A DNA stretch of 64,000 bases from Kaistia soli DSM 19436 (GTDB taxonomy: Bacteria; Pseudomonadota; Alphaproteobacteria; Rhizobiales; Kaistiaceae): positions 78,668 to 142,667 of the forward strand of contig NZ_FQUP01000002.1 of assembly GCF_900129325.1 (NCBI RefSeq). Reading direction: 5' to 3'. Made by a program: the position numbers and the translations under genes. This document shows, piece by piece, positions 34,526-43,725 of this stretch (within the stretch, counting starts at the first letter, position 1; each line of letters starts with the position of its first letter). Under the pieces are notes generated by a model. The model searched no databases. It was not told the origin of the DNA and saw nothing but the letters and a program-made list of their open reading frames with translations.

Positions 34526-37038
34526 TGCATGCGATCATTGGGCGCGATCGCGCGCTGCTCGCCAAAGCGAGCACCCTGGTAGCCGCGCATTATGCCGACC
34601 ACATGCGCGAAATCTTCTGGGCGGCGGACCGGCTGTCGAACGCCAACGACGCCTTCATGCAATCGTCGGTCGCGGCATCGTTCGGCCGAACGACGGTCCG
34701 GCAGCATGTCATGTCGACCGGGCTGCTCGGCCAGGATAAGGCCGGCCTCCTGTCCTACGACTACGACATCGCCGGCAATTTGCTCGGCGCCTTCCTCGAG
34801 GGAGCCAGCACCAACAACGCCATCCAGTCCAACCGGTTTGACCAGGCATCCTGGACCAAGACCCGCACCAGCGTCACGATCGGTGCCACGACCGGTCCCG
34901 ATGGCACGACAAGCGGCCAGAAACTGGTTGCCGCGTCGAGTTCGGCGGCGACCCATACCATCGGGTCGAATGGCACGGCGCTGACGGCAGGCAACCCCGT
35001 CACCGCTTCCATCTACGCCAAAGCGGCGGAGCTCTCCTGGATTGGCGTCAGCATCAGCGGGCAGGCTAACTCGCTGACCTTCTTCAATCTCGCCACGGGC
35101 GCCGTCGGCACGATCGGCACGGCGATCGCGACAGCGCGCATCGTGCCGGCCGGCAATGGCTGGTATCGCTGCATCCTCAGCATGGTCGCCGTATCGACGG
35201 CGTCGACCGGCATTTCCATGCGACTCGCGACCGGCGATGCCGCCGACACCTTCGCCGGCGACGGGACCTCAGGGATCTATCTCTTTGGCGGGCAGATCGA
35301 ATTCCTGCCCGCCGTAACGTCGCTGATGACGACATCCGGTAGCAATGCCTCGCGATCGGCAGACCAATATTTGTTTGGCCCGACCTTCACCACCGATCTC
35401 GGACCTGCCGCCGGCCTGCCTTGCCGCGGCTTTGTCCAAGGCGGCGGCGCCATGATCGAGCAGTTCGACACCGAGAGCGACGGCACCAGCACGTTTACGA
35501 TCTGGTCGCTCTACACGGACAGCAGCAACTATATTGAGCTCCGGATCGCTGCAGGCGCCTACCAGTTTGTCGGGGTCTCCGGCGGCGTGACAAAATGGAG
35601 CATCTCCGGCGGCAGTTATGCGCCTCGGGCTGTCGTCACCGTCGCCGCGGCCTGGATGGCGGGCCGGGCGGAGTTGTGGGCGAACGGCGTCAGCATCGGG
35701 AGTGCAACCCCCGATGCCGTGCCGAGCGTTCAGGCGCTGACCTTCTTCCGTGATCGCAGCGGCGTGAATCCGGCCTATGGCCACAGCCGGCGCCACGCTT
35801 ATCTGGCGACGCCGCCCTGGTCGGCGCTGTCGTCGCTATCGACGACGACCGGCTGGTCCAGGCTCGGCCGCGCAGGCGCAACGGCCGTCGTGCCGGCCGT
35901 GAAGGCCGCGCTCGCCGTATTCAACAGCACCTATCCGGCCTATTCGACCGAAACGCCGACGATCACGGTCTACAATCCCTATGACGACAGCGGCGTTTCC
36001 GGATGGACCACCTATCCGGTCGCCTCCTACAACTTCTCCCTCAACCAGCGCTCCGACTGGTCGTTCATCTTCCAGTATCCGGCGACCGGCAGCACCAACG
36101 ATTATTACCAACCGCCGAACGGACGCGGTGTGGTCGCGTTCCGTCACACCGGGACCAGCTTCGCCTTCCGCGGCCGCTCAGGCGACCGCCTGGCCGTGTT
36201 CGTCGATGGCAAACCGCTCGCCGGCGGCTTCATCGAAGTGCCGAGCGCGAGCGGCTACAGCTCCGTCAACACGCGGATCGTGTTCGGCAGCGCCGCATCG
36301 CGCAACATCGTCATCTTCGCCAGCAATTTCGGTTTCGGCGGCATCCGCGTGCCGAGCGGCGAGAGCATCACTGCGCTGCCGCTCTCGGACTATCCCTCGA
36401 TCCGCTGCATCACCGACAGCTACGGCTTCCTTTCGTCGGTGGACTGGGCGAGCGGCCCCTATTGGGAGATGGCCGTGCCTCTCGGCCTTTACCGCTTCGG
36501 CACCAACCCCGTCGGTGGGTCCGGATATCTGACGGCTGGCCAGGGAACGCCATTCCTCGATCGCAAGAGCCTGCTGCTCGGCGGTACTCCGATGATCACC
36601 GGCATCTTCGGCGGCATCAATGACGGCTTCACGGACGGCAGCGGCCGCGGCATCCAGAGCTATGCCGCGGAACTCTTCACCTATGTGCGGTCGCAGAATC
36701 CTAACACGATCCTGCTGGTCGGCGCCTCCTGGTACCAACCGGCGTCGGGCCTCAGTTCGCCGCGGGCCAAGCGCGACCTGATCAAGACGGCGTTGACGGC
36801 CGGCTCGCCGGCCGACCATGGTTCGCCGGCCTTCGCAGGGGATCCTGGACCCTGGGTGTTTCTCGATACGGTCGATTGCAACTGGTCCAATTCCTCGGGC
36901 GCCAGCGGCACCTTCGGCACGTCGCCCTTCGTCGGGGCAGACGAAGTCGGCGACGGGACACACCTGACGGTCCCCGCCGTTGTCAGCAAGGGCGCCGCGA
37001 TGGCGGTCGGCGCGCGGGCGGGTCTGCTGGCTCTTTGA
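34525..37038 (+). CDS. Phage spike-fibre protein with SGNH esterase domain
   Basis: An 837-residue protein. Residues about 70-280 match the phage head-spike/fibre pattern (YDYDIAGNLLGAFLEGAST, then NRFDQASW and a beta-sandwich). Residues about 300-440 look like a concanavalin-type lectin repeat. The C-terminal 250 residues carry an SGNH hydrolase: Ser632 in TDSYG, Asn699 in GGIND, and Asp810/His813 in DGTHLT, so the catalytic residues are all present. Such fibres bind and deacylate surface glycans of a target cell. The gene is the last of a three-gene unit and ends 33 bases before the convergent tyrC. Base composition is like the host, so transfer is not recent or came from a related source. 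Confidence 0.7.
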   Translation: MHAIIGRDRALLAKASTLVAAHYADHMREIFWAADRLSNANDAFMQSSVAASFGRTTVRQHVMSTGLLGQDKAGLLSYDYDIAGNLLGAFLEGASTNNAIQSNRFDQASWTKTRTSVTIGATTGPDGTTSGQKLVAASSSAATHTIGSNGTALTAGNPVTASIYAKAAELSWIGVSISGQANSLTFFNLATGAVGTIGTAIATARIVPAGNGWYRCILSMVAVSTASTGISMRLATGDAADTFAGDGTSGIYLFGGQIEFLPAVTSLMTTSGSNASRSADQYLFGPTFTTDLGPAAGLPCRGFVQGGGAMIEQFDTESDGTSTFTIWSLYTDSSNYIELRIAAGAYQFVGVSGGVTKWSISGGSYAPRAVVTVAAAWMAGRAELWANGVSIGSATPDAVPSVQALTFFRDRSGVNPAYGHSRRHAYLATPPWSALSSLSTTTGWSRLGRAGATAVVPAVKAALAVFNSTYPAYSTETPTITVYNPYDDSGVSGWTTYPVASYNFSLNQRSDWSFIFQYPATGSTNDYYQPPNGRGVVAFRHTGTSFAFRGRSGDRLAVFVDGKPLAGGFIEVPSASGYSSVNTRIVFGSAASRNIVIFASNFGFGGIRVPSGESITALPLSDYPSIRCITDSYGFLSSVDWASGPYWEMAVPLGLYRFGTNPVGGSGYLTAGQGTPFLDRKSLLLGGTPMITGIFGGINDGFTDGSGRGIQSYAAELFTYVRSQNPNTILLVGASWYQPASGLSSPRAKRDLIKTALTAGSPADHGSPAFAGDPGPWVFLDTVDCNWSNSSGASGTFGTSPFVGADEVGDGTHLTVPAVVSKGAAMAVGARAGLLAL

Positions 37039-37071
37039 CCTCTGGCGTCGGACCTATGGAAGGGAGGCCTG

Positions 37072-38034
37072 TCAATCGGCGGGCGTCTCTTCCTGCGCCC
37101 GCTTTGTTTCGGCCGCCGCGTGATCGTTGCGGCCGAAATCGGCCGCGGCCGTATCTTGGCCGAGCGCGACAATCGAGCGCCGGATGGCGCGGGTCCGCGT
37201 GAAGAGATCGAGAAGCGTGTCGCCGTCGCCGTTGCGGATCGCGCGCGTCAATGTCGCGAGATCCTCATTGAAGCGCCCGAGCATCTCGAGCACGGCATCC
37301 TTGTTGTTGAGAAAAATGTCGCGCCACATCACCGGATCCGAGGCAGCGATGCGGGTAAAGTCGCGGAAACCAGAGGCCGAGAATTTCAGCACCTCAGACC
37401 GGATGCCGCCTTCAAGTTCAGCCGCCGTGCCGACGATATTGTAGGCGATGAGATGCGGCAGATGGCTGGTGATGGCGAGAACGAGATCATGATGCTCCGC
37501 CGACATCGTCTCGACATTGGCGCCAAGCGCCCGCCAGAACGCCACCATCAGCGTGACCGCCTCGGGGTCGACCTCGGGTGCTGGCGTCAGCACGCACCAG
37601 CGATTGTCGAACAGCGCCGCGAAACCAGCATCGGGGCCCGAATATTCCGTACCGGCGATCGGATGTCCCGGCACAAAGGAGACCGTACCAGGCAAATGGG
37701 GCTGCATCGCGCGGACCACCGACGCCTTGACCGAGCCGACATCGGAAACGATGGCGCCGGACTTGAGGCGGGGTCCGATCTCGGCGGCGACGGCGCCACA
37801 CGCCCCGACCGGCACGGAAACGATCACGCAATCCGCATCGGCGACCGCTTCGGCGGCGGTCGAGACATAGCGGTCACCAAGGCATAGTTCCTCAGCCCGC
37901 CTCAGAGTCTCCGGACGGCGCGTCGTTACGACAATCTCGCCGACGACACCAGCCCGCCGGGCCGCCAGCGCGATGGACGCCCCGATCAGGCCGATACCGA
38001 CCAGTGCGAGGCGTGGAAAAATCACCTCGGCCAT
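37072..38034 (-). CDS. tyrC: Prephenate dehydrogenase (TyrC type)
   Basis: A 320-residue NAD(P)-dependent enzyme of tyrosine synthesis, acting on prephenate or arogenate. The Rossmann motif is VGIGLIGASIALAARR near residue 12, followed by the conserved GHPIAGTEYSGPDAG and TSHLPHLIAYNIVGTA segments. It overlaps the hisC-like gene by one base in a leftward operon with chorismate mutase, so three steps toward aromatic amino acids are made together. The C-terminal 25 residues are polar and variable. Confidence 0.94.
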   Translation of the reverse strand: MAEVIFPRLALVGIGLIGASIALAARRAGVVGEIVVTTRRPETLRRAEELCLGDRYVSTAAEAVADADCVIVSVPVGACGAVAAEIGPRLKSGAIVSDVGSVKASVVRAMQPHLPGTVSFVPGHPIAGTEYSGPDAGFAALFDNRWCVLTPAPEVDPEAVTLMVAFWRALGANVETMSAEHHDLVLAITSHLPHLIAYNIVGTAAELEGGIRSEVLKFSASGFRDFTRIAASDPVMWRDIFLNNKDAVLEMLGRFNEDLATLTRAIRNGDGDTLLDLFTRTRAIRRSIVALGQDTAAADFGRNDHAAAETKRAQEETPAD

Positions 38035-39152
38035 CAGGAACCGCCTATCATGAAGGCCTTGAGACCGGCAATCGCAGCCTCGTTGGCTTCGGCCGAGCCG
38101 ATGGTCATGCGGAGACTGTCTCCCAGTCCATAGCCGGCGATCCCGCGCAACACGACACCGAGCGCAAGCAGGAAGGCCTCGGCCTTGGCTGCGGTATGCC
38201 CGCCTGCCTTCGGAAAATGAACCAGCACGAAATTGCCGACGCTTGGCGTCACTTCAAGGCCGATGGCTTCCAGCGCCTTGGTGACGCGTGGCAGCCATTC
38301 CTCATTATGAGCCACGGACGCTTCAACATGCGCATGGTCTTGGAGGGCGGCAACGCCGGCATTGATCGCCGCAGTCGAGACGTTGAACGGGCCTCGGATG
38401 CGGTTGAGCGCATCAACGAGATGCGCCGGGCCATAAAGCCAGCCGATCCTGAGCGATGCGAGGCCATGAATCTTCGAGAAAGTCCGCGTCATCACGACAT
38501 TCTGCGCCTGCCCGACCAGTTCGATGCCGCTTTCATAGTCGTTGCGGCGGACATATTCGGCATAGGCCGCGTCGAGCACGAGCAGGACGCGCGGCGGCAG
38601 CCCGGCATGCAGGCGGCGAATTTCACTAAAGGGCAGATAGGTGCCGGTCGGATTGTTCGGATTGGCGAGATAGACGATGCGCGTCTTGGCGCTGACGCGA
38701 TCGAGGATCGCGTCGACATATGCCGTGTAGTTCTTTTCCGGCGCGACGACGGGTATGCCGCCCGCCGCGCGGATGGCGATCGCGTAGACGAGGAACCCGT
38801 ATTCGCTGTGGATCGCCTCGTCGCCGGGCGAAAGATAGGCGTGGGCGATGAGGTTCAGAAGTTCGTCCGAGCCGGCACCGCAGACGATGCGCGACGGCAG
38901 GATGCCGTGTGCGGCGCCGATTGCCTCGCGGAGCGGCGGGGCGGAGGAATCGGGATAGATCTCGAGGCCGTCTGCGCTCGCCTTGAAGGCGGCGATCGCG
39001 GCTGGGCTCGCGCCGAGCGGCGATTCGTTCGCAGCCAGCTTGTAGAGACGGCTGCCTCCCGTTGCTGTCGTTCGGCCTGGATCGTAAGCGGCGATGTCCA
39101 AAATGCCGGCACGCGGCTGCGGCCGATCCGGTCCGGTCTTCGATGTCGTCAT
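38034..39152 (-). CDS. hisC: Histidinol-phosphate/aromatic aminotransferase
   Basis: A 372-residue PLP enzyme of fold type I. The PLP lysine is Lys227 in [17 protein letters not shown]; the substrate-phosphate and cofactor loops ([26 protein letters not shown]) are present. Position between chorismate mutase and prephenate dehydrogenase argues that it serves aromatic amino acid transamination, with or without a role in histidine synthesis. The family cannot be separated by sequence alone, so the gene symbol is by homology. Confidence 0.92.
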   Translation of the reverse strand: MTTSKTGPDRPQPRAGILDIAAYDPGRTTATGGSRLYKLAANESPLGASPAAIAAFKASADGLEIYPDSSAPPLREAIGAAHGILPSRIVCGAGSDELLNLIAHAYLSPGDEAIHSEYGFLVYAIAIRAAGGIPVVAPEKNYTAYVDAILDRVSAKTRIVYLANPNNPTGTYLPFSEIRRLHAGLPPRVLLVLDAAYAEYVRRNDYESGIELVGQAQNVVMTRTFSKIHGLASLRIGWLYGPAHLVDALNRIRGPFNVSTAAINAGVAALQDHAHVEASVAHNEEWLPRVTKALEAIGLEVTPSVGNFVLVHFPKAGGHTAAKAEAFLLALGVVLRGIAGYGLGDSLRMTIGSAEANEAAIAGLKAFMIGGS

Positions 39153-39155
39153 GGC

Positions 39156-40049
39156 CTAAGCTCCGGCAACACTCTGGTAGAGGACATGATCGACCGCGAT
39201 ATCGCCGATGGCGATGCCACGTGAGAGCGCCCCGATCTGCGCGACATCGTCGAAACCAGCCCGTGCAGAAAGGTTGGCGACCGACGTCGCGGCGGGCAGC
39301 GCCACCAGCAGTTCGCGCCCCGCCTCCGCCATCACGGTGCCGCTCGCCGCCCGAATGGCGCGCGACGCCTCGGGCGCGAGCGCCGTCACGGCGAAAAGCG
39401 CCAGATCGGGTGGGGTCGGGTCGGCAAGCTCCGGCGCGATGACGAGCGCTGGCATTTCAGCCGGCCGCCCTGCCACGGCGATGAACGGCGCGAGCGCGAT
39501 GATGCGCGGGCCGGCCGGTCGGCCGAGGGCACGCCACCAGGCGCCAGCAGCGGCGGGCTGCGCCAGCGCGACCACGCCAAGATCCGTGCCGCTCTCACGG
39601 ATATGATTGATCGTATCGAGTGCGCCCTGCTGGCGGTGGAGCGCCACCGTGAAGCCGAACAGGAAGCGCGCGACGTCGCGCATCGCATCCCCATGCGCCG
39701 TCGAGCCAGGCCCTGGCGTCCCGGCGTCATACGCAACATCGAACGGCGCCTGCATGCGCGTAAAGGTCGTGATGATCTCGCGCCAGATATGCTCGACCGT
39801 CCAGAGCGGCAGCGCGCCCTCATGACGGGCGACTAGGCGGCGCATCATGTCGGCCTCACGGCCCGGCCGGAACGCGGCGCCCGGCCGACTAGTGCCCTTG
39901 ACGCGGATCAGCGTGCCGATCGCGGCGCCACGTTCGATCAGCCGCTCGTGCATCTCGGCATCGAGCCTGTCGATCGTCGCCCGGATCGCGGCGAGCTGGG
40001 CCGCATCCTTCTCGCTCACGGAGTTCGTCGTCTCTGTCGCGGCCATCAT
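39156..40049 (-). CDS. Chorismate mutase with uncharacterised C-terminal domain
   Basis: A 297-residue protein whose first 100 residues are an AroQ-class chorismate mutase (LAAIRATIDRLDAEMHERLIER, then KGTSRPGAAFRPGRE and the IWREIITTF helix), converting chorismate to prephenate. Residues about 101-297 do not match a domain I recognise; they contain repeated Ala/Gly-rich beta-alpha segments (GTDLGVVALAQPA, RIIALAPFIAVAG) that may be a degenerate prephenate-dehydratase-like or regulatory fold. The start could be TTG at 40052 or ATG at 40049 or 40046; no clear ribosome site helps. It is the first gene of the hisC-tyrC operon and divergent from metX. Confidence 0.85.
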   Translation of the reverse strand: MMAATETTNSVSEKDAAQLAAIRATIDRLDAEMHERLIERGAAIGTLIRVKGTSRPGAAFRPGREADMMRRLVARHEGALPLWTVEHIWREIITTFTRMQAPFDVAYDAGTPGPGSTAHGDAMRDVARFLFGFTVALHRQQGALDTINHIRESGTDLGVVALAQPAAAGAWWRALGRPAGPRIIALAPFIAVAGRPAEMPALVIAPELADPTPPDLALFAVTALAPEASRAIRAASGTVMAEAGRELLVALPAATSVANLSARAGFDDVAQIGALSRGIAIGDIAVDHVLYQSVAGA

Positions 40050-40144
40050 CAAGGGAGGGTTCGAGCGTCAAGAATGGGCAGCGCCAACGCGGCCCGGCGG
40101 GGGCCGATTCATAGGCAAGCCATCCCGCGAAAGCAAAGAAAACA

Positions 40145-40173
40145 TTGACAGGCGAGAGGGCCAGACCCTAGCT
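40145..40173 (+). promoter_or_regulatory. Candidate metX promoter
   Basis: TTGACA at 40145-40150 and CTAGCT at 40168-40173, spaced by 17 bases, resemble the alphaproteobacterial housekeeping pattern. They lie 32 bases before the metX start. A short CGGT/ACCG hairpin follows at 40190-40202. The -10 match is weak, so this is tentative. Confidence 0.4.
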
Positions 40174-40205
40174 AGACGCCCATTCCTAGCGGTCACGAAC
40201 CGAAC

Positions 40206-41384
40206 ATGGCCTCCTACAGGCACACCATCGATGGCGCCGGCCAGGCGCGCAGCGAAGCCGATACCCCTTCCAGCCGCGTGATGCGCTTCGGGCTCGACCA
40301 GCCGCTCCGGCTTGATTCGGGACAGCTCATCGCGCCGCTGCAGATCGGCTACCAAACCTACGGCATGCTGAACGCCGATCGTTCCAACGCGATCCTCGTC
40401 TGCCACGCATTGACCGGCGACCAGCACGTCGCGAGCGACAACCCGGTCACCGGCAAGCCCGGCTGGTGGGAGACGGTGGTCGGCCCCGGCAAGCCGATCG
40501 ATACCAACCGCTTCTTCGTGATTTGCTCCAATGTCGTCGGCGGCTGCATGGGCTCGACCGGCCCGGCCTCGACCAATCCCGAGACAGGCGAGCCCTACGG
40601 CCTGGCGCTGCCACTCATCACGATTCCCGACATGGTGCGCGCGCAGGCGATGCTCGTCGATGCACTCGGCATCGACCAGCTCTTCTGTGTCGCCGGAGGC
40701 TCGATGGGCGGCATGCAGGTGCTGCAATGGGCGGTCGCCTATCCCGAGCGCGTTTTCACCGCACTGCCAATCGCCACCGGCCCGCGCCATTCTTCGCAAA
40801 ACATCGCGTTCCACGAAGTCGGCCGCCAGGCGATCATGGCCGATCCCGACTGGCTGGCCGGTCGCTACCTCGCCGAGGGCACGAGCCCGCGAAAGGGTCT
40901 CGCTGTCGCGCGCATGGCCGCACACATCACCTATATGTCCGACGAAGGCCTGCACCGGAAATTCGGCCGCAACCTGCAGGATCGTGATCGGGTCGCCTTC
41001 GGCTTCGACGCCGATTTCCAGATCGAATCCTATCTGCGGCACCAGGGGCTGACCTTCGTTGAGCGCTTCGACGCCAACTCCTATCTCTATGTCACCCGTG
41101 CGATGGATTATTTCGACATCGCCGCTGACTATGGCGGGCGTCTCGCCAATGCATTCATGGGATCGAAGACGCGTTTCTGCATCGTCTCATTCACGTCCGA
41201 CTGGCTATTCCCGACCGTCGAGAGCAAGACCGTGGTGCGGGCACTGAATGCAAGCGGCGCCAGTGTTTCCTTCGTCGAGATCGAGACGGATCGCGGCCAC
41301 GATGCCTTCCTGCTCGACGAGCCGGTGCTGTTCGCCTCGATCCGCGGCTTCCTGTCGTCCGCCGCCGCTGCCCGCTGGAAATAG
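40206..41384 (+). CDS. metX: Homoserine O-acyltransferase
   Basis: A 392-residue alpha/beta hydrolase-fold enzyme that activates homoserine for methionine synthesis, using acetyl-CoA (or succinyl-CoA in some lineages). The nucleophile is Ser166 in [12 protein letters not shown], and the catalytic His is His365 in [10 protein letters not shown], with the Asp upstream. The next gene is metW, ten bases away, the usual alphaproteobacterial pair. No SAM-II riboswitch was recognised in the leader. Confidence 0.95.
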   Translation: MASYRHTIDGAGQARSEADTPSSRVMRFGLDQPLRLDSGQLIAPLQIGYQTYGMLNADRSNAILVCHALTGDQHVASDNPVTGKPGWWETVVGPGKPIDTNRFFVICSNVVGGCMGSTGPASTNPETGEPYGLALPLITIPDMVRAQAMLVDALGIDQLFCVAGGSMGGMQVLQWAVAYPERVFTALPIATGPRHSSQNIAFHEVGRQAIMADPDWLAGRYLAEGTSPRKGLAVARMAAHITYMSDEGLHRKFGRNLQDRDRVAFGFDADFQIESYLRHQGLTFVERFDANSYLYVTRAMDYFDIAADYGGRLANAFMGSKTRFCIVSFTSDWLFPTVESKTVVRALNASGASVSFVEIETDRGHDAFLLDEPVLFASIRGFLSSAAAARWK

Positions 41385-41393
41385 GGATCGAGC

Positions 41394-42053
41394 ATGCAAC
41401 CCCTGGCGGCCCCCATTCACGGCGAACTCTCCAAGCGCCTCGATCTTTTGGTCATTTCTGAGCTCGTCGAGCCAGGCAGCCGCGTGCTCGATGTCGGCTG
41501 CGGCGACGGCGAGCTGCTGACGCTGCTTGCCGAGACGCGCGGCGTCGAGGGACGCGGCATCGAACTGTCGCAGGCCGGTGTCAACCAGTGTCTCGCGCGA
41601 GGCCTATCGGTCATCCAGGGCGATGCCGACACGGACCTGGTCGACTACCCCGACGACAGCTTCGACTATGTCATCCTGTCGCAGACCATCCAGGCGACGA
41701 TGCATCCGCGCCGCGTGCTGAGCGAGATGCTGCGCATCGGCCGACGCGTGATCGTCTCGTTCCCGAATTTTGGTCACTGGACCGTGCGCACGTCCCTCGG
41801 CTTCCGCGGTCGCATGCCGGTCACCGAGAACCTGCCCTATAGCTGGTACGACACGCCCAACATCCATTTCTGCACCATTCGTGACTTCGTGCAGCTGTGT
41901 CGCGACGTAGAGGCCGAGATCGAGCGGGCCGTGACGCTGAACGCCGGCGGAACGCGGATGACGCTGAACGCTCCCTGGTGGTTCTGGAATTTGTTCGGCC
42001 AGCAGGCCGTCTTCTTGCTCTCGCACCCCGACACGCCGAAACGCAGCGGATAA
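41394..42053 (+). CDS. metW: Methionine biosynthesis protein MetW
   Basis: A 219-residue methyltransferase-like protein always paired with MetX. The SAM-type motif LDVGCGDGELL is near residue 30, and the C-terminal ENLPYSWYDTPNIHFCTIRDF is characteristic of MetW. It supports homoserine acylation in methionine synthesis, reportedly by stimulating MetX, rather than acting as a proven methyltransferase. It ends 14 bases before the convergent methyltransferase gene. Confidence 0.94.
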   Translation: MQPLAAPIHGELSKRLDLLVISELVEPGSRVLDVGCGDGELLTLLAETRGVEGRGIELSQAGVNQCLARGLSVIQGDADTDLVDYPDDSFDYVILSQTIQATMHPRRVLSEMLRIGRRVIVSFPNFGHWTVRTSLGFRGRMPVTENLPYSWYDTPNIHFCTIRDFVQLCRDVEAEIERAVTLNAGGTRMTLNAPWWFWNLFGQQAVFLLSHPDTPKRSG

Positions 42054-42067
42054 GGGGCAGCGGCGCG

Positions 42068-42847
42068 CTAGACCCCGCGCTCACCGGGCTTCATCGCCTG
42101 TCGGCGACTGCCGGCTGGGATCAGCGCGGGCGCGAGCACCGACACACGGCGGCTCGATCGTCGGGCCGGAACGCCCTGATACATCAGCTTTGTCACCTCG
42201 ACGATCAGGACCCCCGGAAAGGCCGGCCACAGTACGCGCCCGACTTTGTCCCAGCCCTTACCGCTCCTCAGGAATAGCCGGCTTGAGGAAGGCGGCGCGA
42301 ACAGCGCGCCCGACCAGCCGATCTCGCTGAATTGTGTCTCACGAAGCAGCGTCGCGATCTGCCCGCGCGAGAAGGGGCGGCCATAACCGAACGGTGTGCG
42401 CTCGACGCGGGCCCAGATGCCGCGCCTGTTCGGCACGGCGATGATCAGCCGTCCGCCCGGCACCAGCACGCGCCACAGTTCGCGCAGGAGATCGCGCACG
42501 TTCGCGGTCGTTTCCAGGCAGTGGATGGCGAGAATTCGATCGATCGAGGCGTCGGTCAGCGGCAGCATGTCCTCATGAACCAACGTCGCGACATTGCCGC
42601 CATCGGCCGACCAGTTCATCACGCCCTGCGCCGCCGGCATAAACGCGAGAACCCGCTCGGCACCTTTCGAAAGCCCTTCGAGATAAGGCGTCGCATAGCC
42701 GATGCCCAGCACCCGGTCGCCGGCAACGCTTGGCCAATGCGCCTCAATGCGCGCAGCGATCAGCCCGCGCGCCACCGTGCCGAGCCGCTCCGCATAGAAA
42801 CTGCGCAGATCGACAATATCGGGCGATATGGTCTGGCCTTCTTCCAA
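42068..42847 (-). CDS. Class I SAM-dependent methyltransferase
   Basis: A 259-residue protein. The SAM region is diverged (DRVLGIGYATPYLE near residue 45) but the following NVATLVHEDMLPLTDASIDRILAIHCLE and LRELWRVLVPGGRLIIAVPNRRGIWARVERTPFG are typical of the Methyltransf_11 group found beside gloB in rhizobia. It is convergent with metW and divergent from gloB. The substrate is unknown; the C-terminal third is basic and may bind nucleic acid or membrane. Confidence 0.82.
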   Translation of the reverse strand: MEEGQTISPDIVDLRSFYAERLGTVARGLIAARIEAHWPSVAGDRVLGIGYATPYLEGLSKGAERVLAFMPAAQGVMNWSADGGNVATLVHEDMLPLTDASIDRILAIHCLETTANVRDLLRELWRVLVPGGRLIIAVPNRRGIWARVERTPFGYGRPFSRGQIATLLRETQFSEIGWSGALFAPPSSSRLFLRSGKGWDKVGRVLWPAFPGVLIVEVTKLMYQGVPARRSSRRVSVLAPALIPAGSRRQAMKPGERGV

Positions 42848-42951
42848 GGCGCCGGGCTCCTGACGAAAGGGACTGCGAGTGTAGGAAGGCTTTCCGCTTG
42901 GCGCCAGCCCGCCGCGCTTGATAGGGTCCGCCCTCCCCGATGGAGATCGCC

Positions 42952-43725
42952 ATGACCCTCGAAATCGTTCAGTTCCCCTGTCTCAGCGACAATTACGGCG
43001 TGCTGCTGCACGATACCGCATCGGGCCGCACCGCCTCGATCGACGTGCCCGAGGCGGCGCCCGTTCTCGCGGCGCTGGCCGAAAAAGGTTGGACGCTCAC
43101 CGACATCTTTACCACCCATCACCATGCCGATCACGTTCAGGGCAACCTCGAGGTCAAGGCGGCGACCGGCTGCACGATCACTGGGCCGGTCGACGAAGCC
43201 GACCGCATCCCTGGCATCGACATCACCGTCAAGGACGGCGACAGCTTCGACTTCGCCGGGCAGACGGTGCGCGTCATCGCGACGCCCGGCCACACCCTCG
43301 GCCATATCATCTATCACCTGCCCGATGCCAAACTGGCCTTTGTCGGCGACACGCTGTTTGCGCTCGGCTGCGGCCGCGTGCTGGAGGGCACGCTGGAGCA
43401 GATGTTCGATTCCGTCGAGAAGGTCGGCGCCCTGCCATCGGATACGGTGCTCTATTGCGGGCATGAATATACCGAGGCCAATCTCCGCTTCGCTCTGTCG
43501 ATCGAGCCCGACAACGCGGCCCTTGTGACCCGCGGCGAGGAAATCCGCCGTCTCCGCGCTGCAGGGCAGCCAACCTTGCCGACGACGGTCGCGGCCGAAC
43601 GTTCGACCAACCCGTTTCTGCGCTCGGATGCCCCTTCGGTGCGTGCGGCGGCCGGCCTGCCGGATGGCGAGCCGGCCGAGGTCTTCGCCGCGACGCGACG
43701 CGCCAAGGATGTCTTCAAGGGATGA
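42952..43725 (+). CDS. gloB: Hydroxyacylglutathione hydrolase (glyoxalase II)
   Basis: A 257-residue metallo-beta-lactamase-fold enzyme that hydrolyses S-lactoylglutathione to lactate and glutathione. The binuclear metal site is THHHADHVQGN, with His56, His58, Asp60 and His61. The TPGHTLGHIIYH and FVGDTLFALGCGR segments supply the remaining ligands. ATG at 42952 is used because GGAG precedes it at 42942. It overlaps the cupin gene by four bases. Confidence 0.95.
   Translation: MTLEIVQFPCLSDNYGVLLHDTASGRTASIDVPEAAPVLAALAEKGWTLTDIFTTHHHADHVQGNLEVKAATGCTITGPVDEADRIPGIDITVKDGDSFDFAGQTVRVIATPGHTLGHIIYHLPDAKLAFVGDTLFALGCGRVLEGTLEQMFDSVEKVGALPSDTVLYCGHEYTEANLRFALSIEPDNAALVTRGEEIRRLRAAGQPTLPTTVAAERSTNPFLRSDAPSVRAAAGLPDGEPAEVFAATRRAKDVFKG

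Noticed and set aside
38004-39224. 406-codon plus-strand frame opposite hisC
   Set aside because: Shadow frame; the minus-strand protein has the complete PLP enzyme motifs.
40053-40205. SAM-II riboswitch upstream of metX
   Set aside because: Alphaproteobacterial metX leaders often carry one, but I could not find its conserved core sequence here; only a short hairpin and a promoter-like pair are visible.
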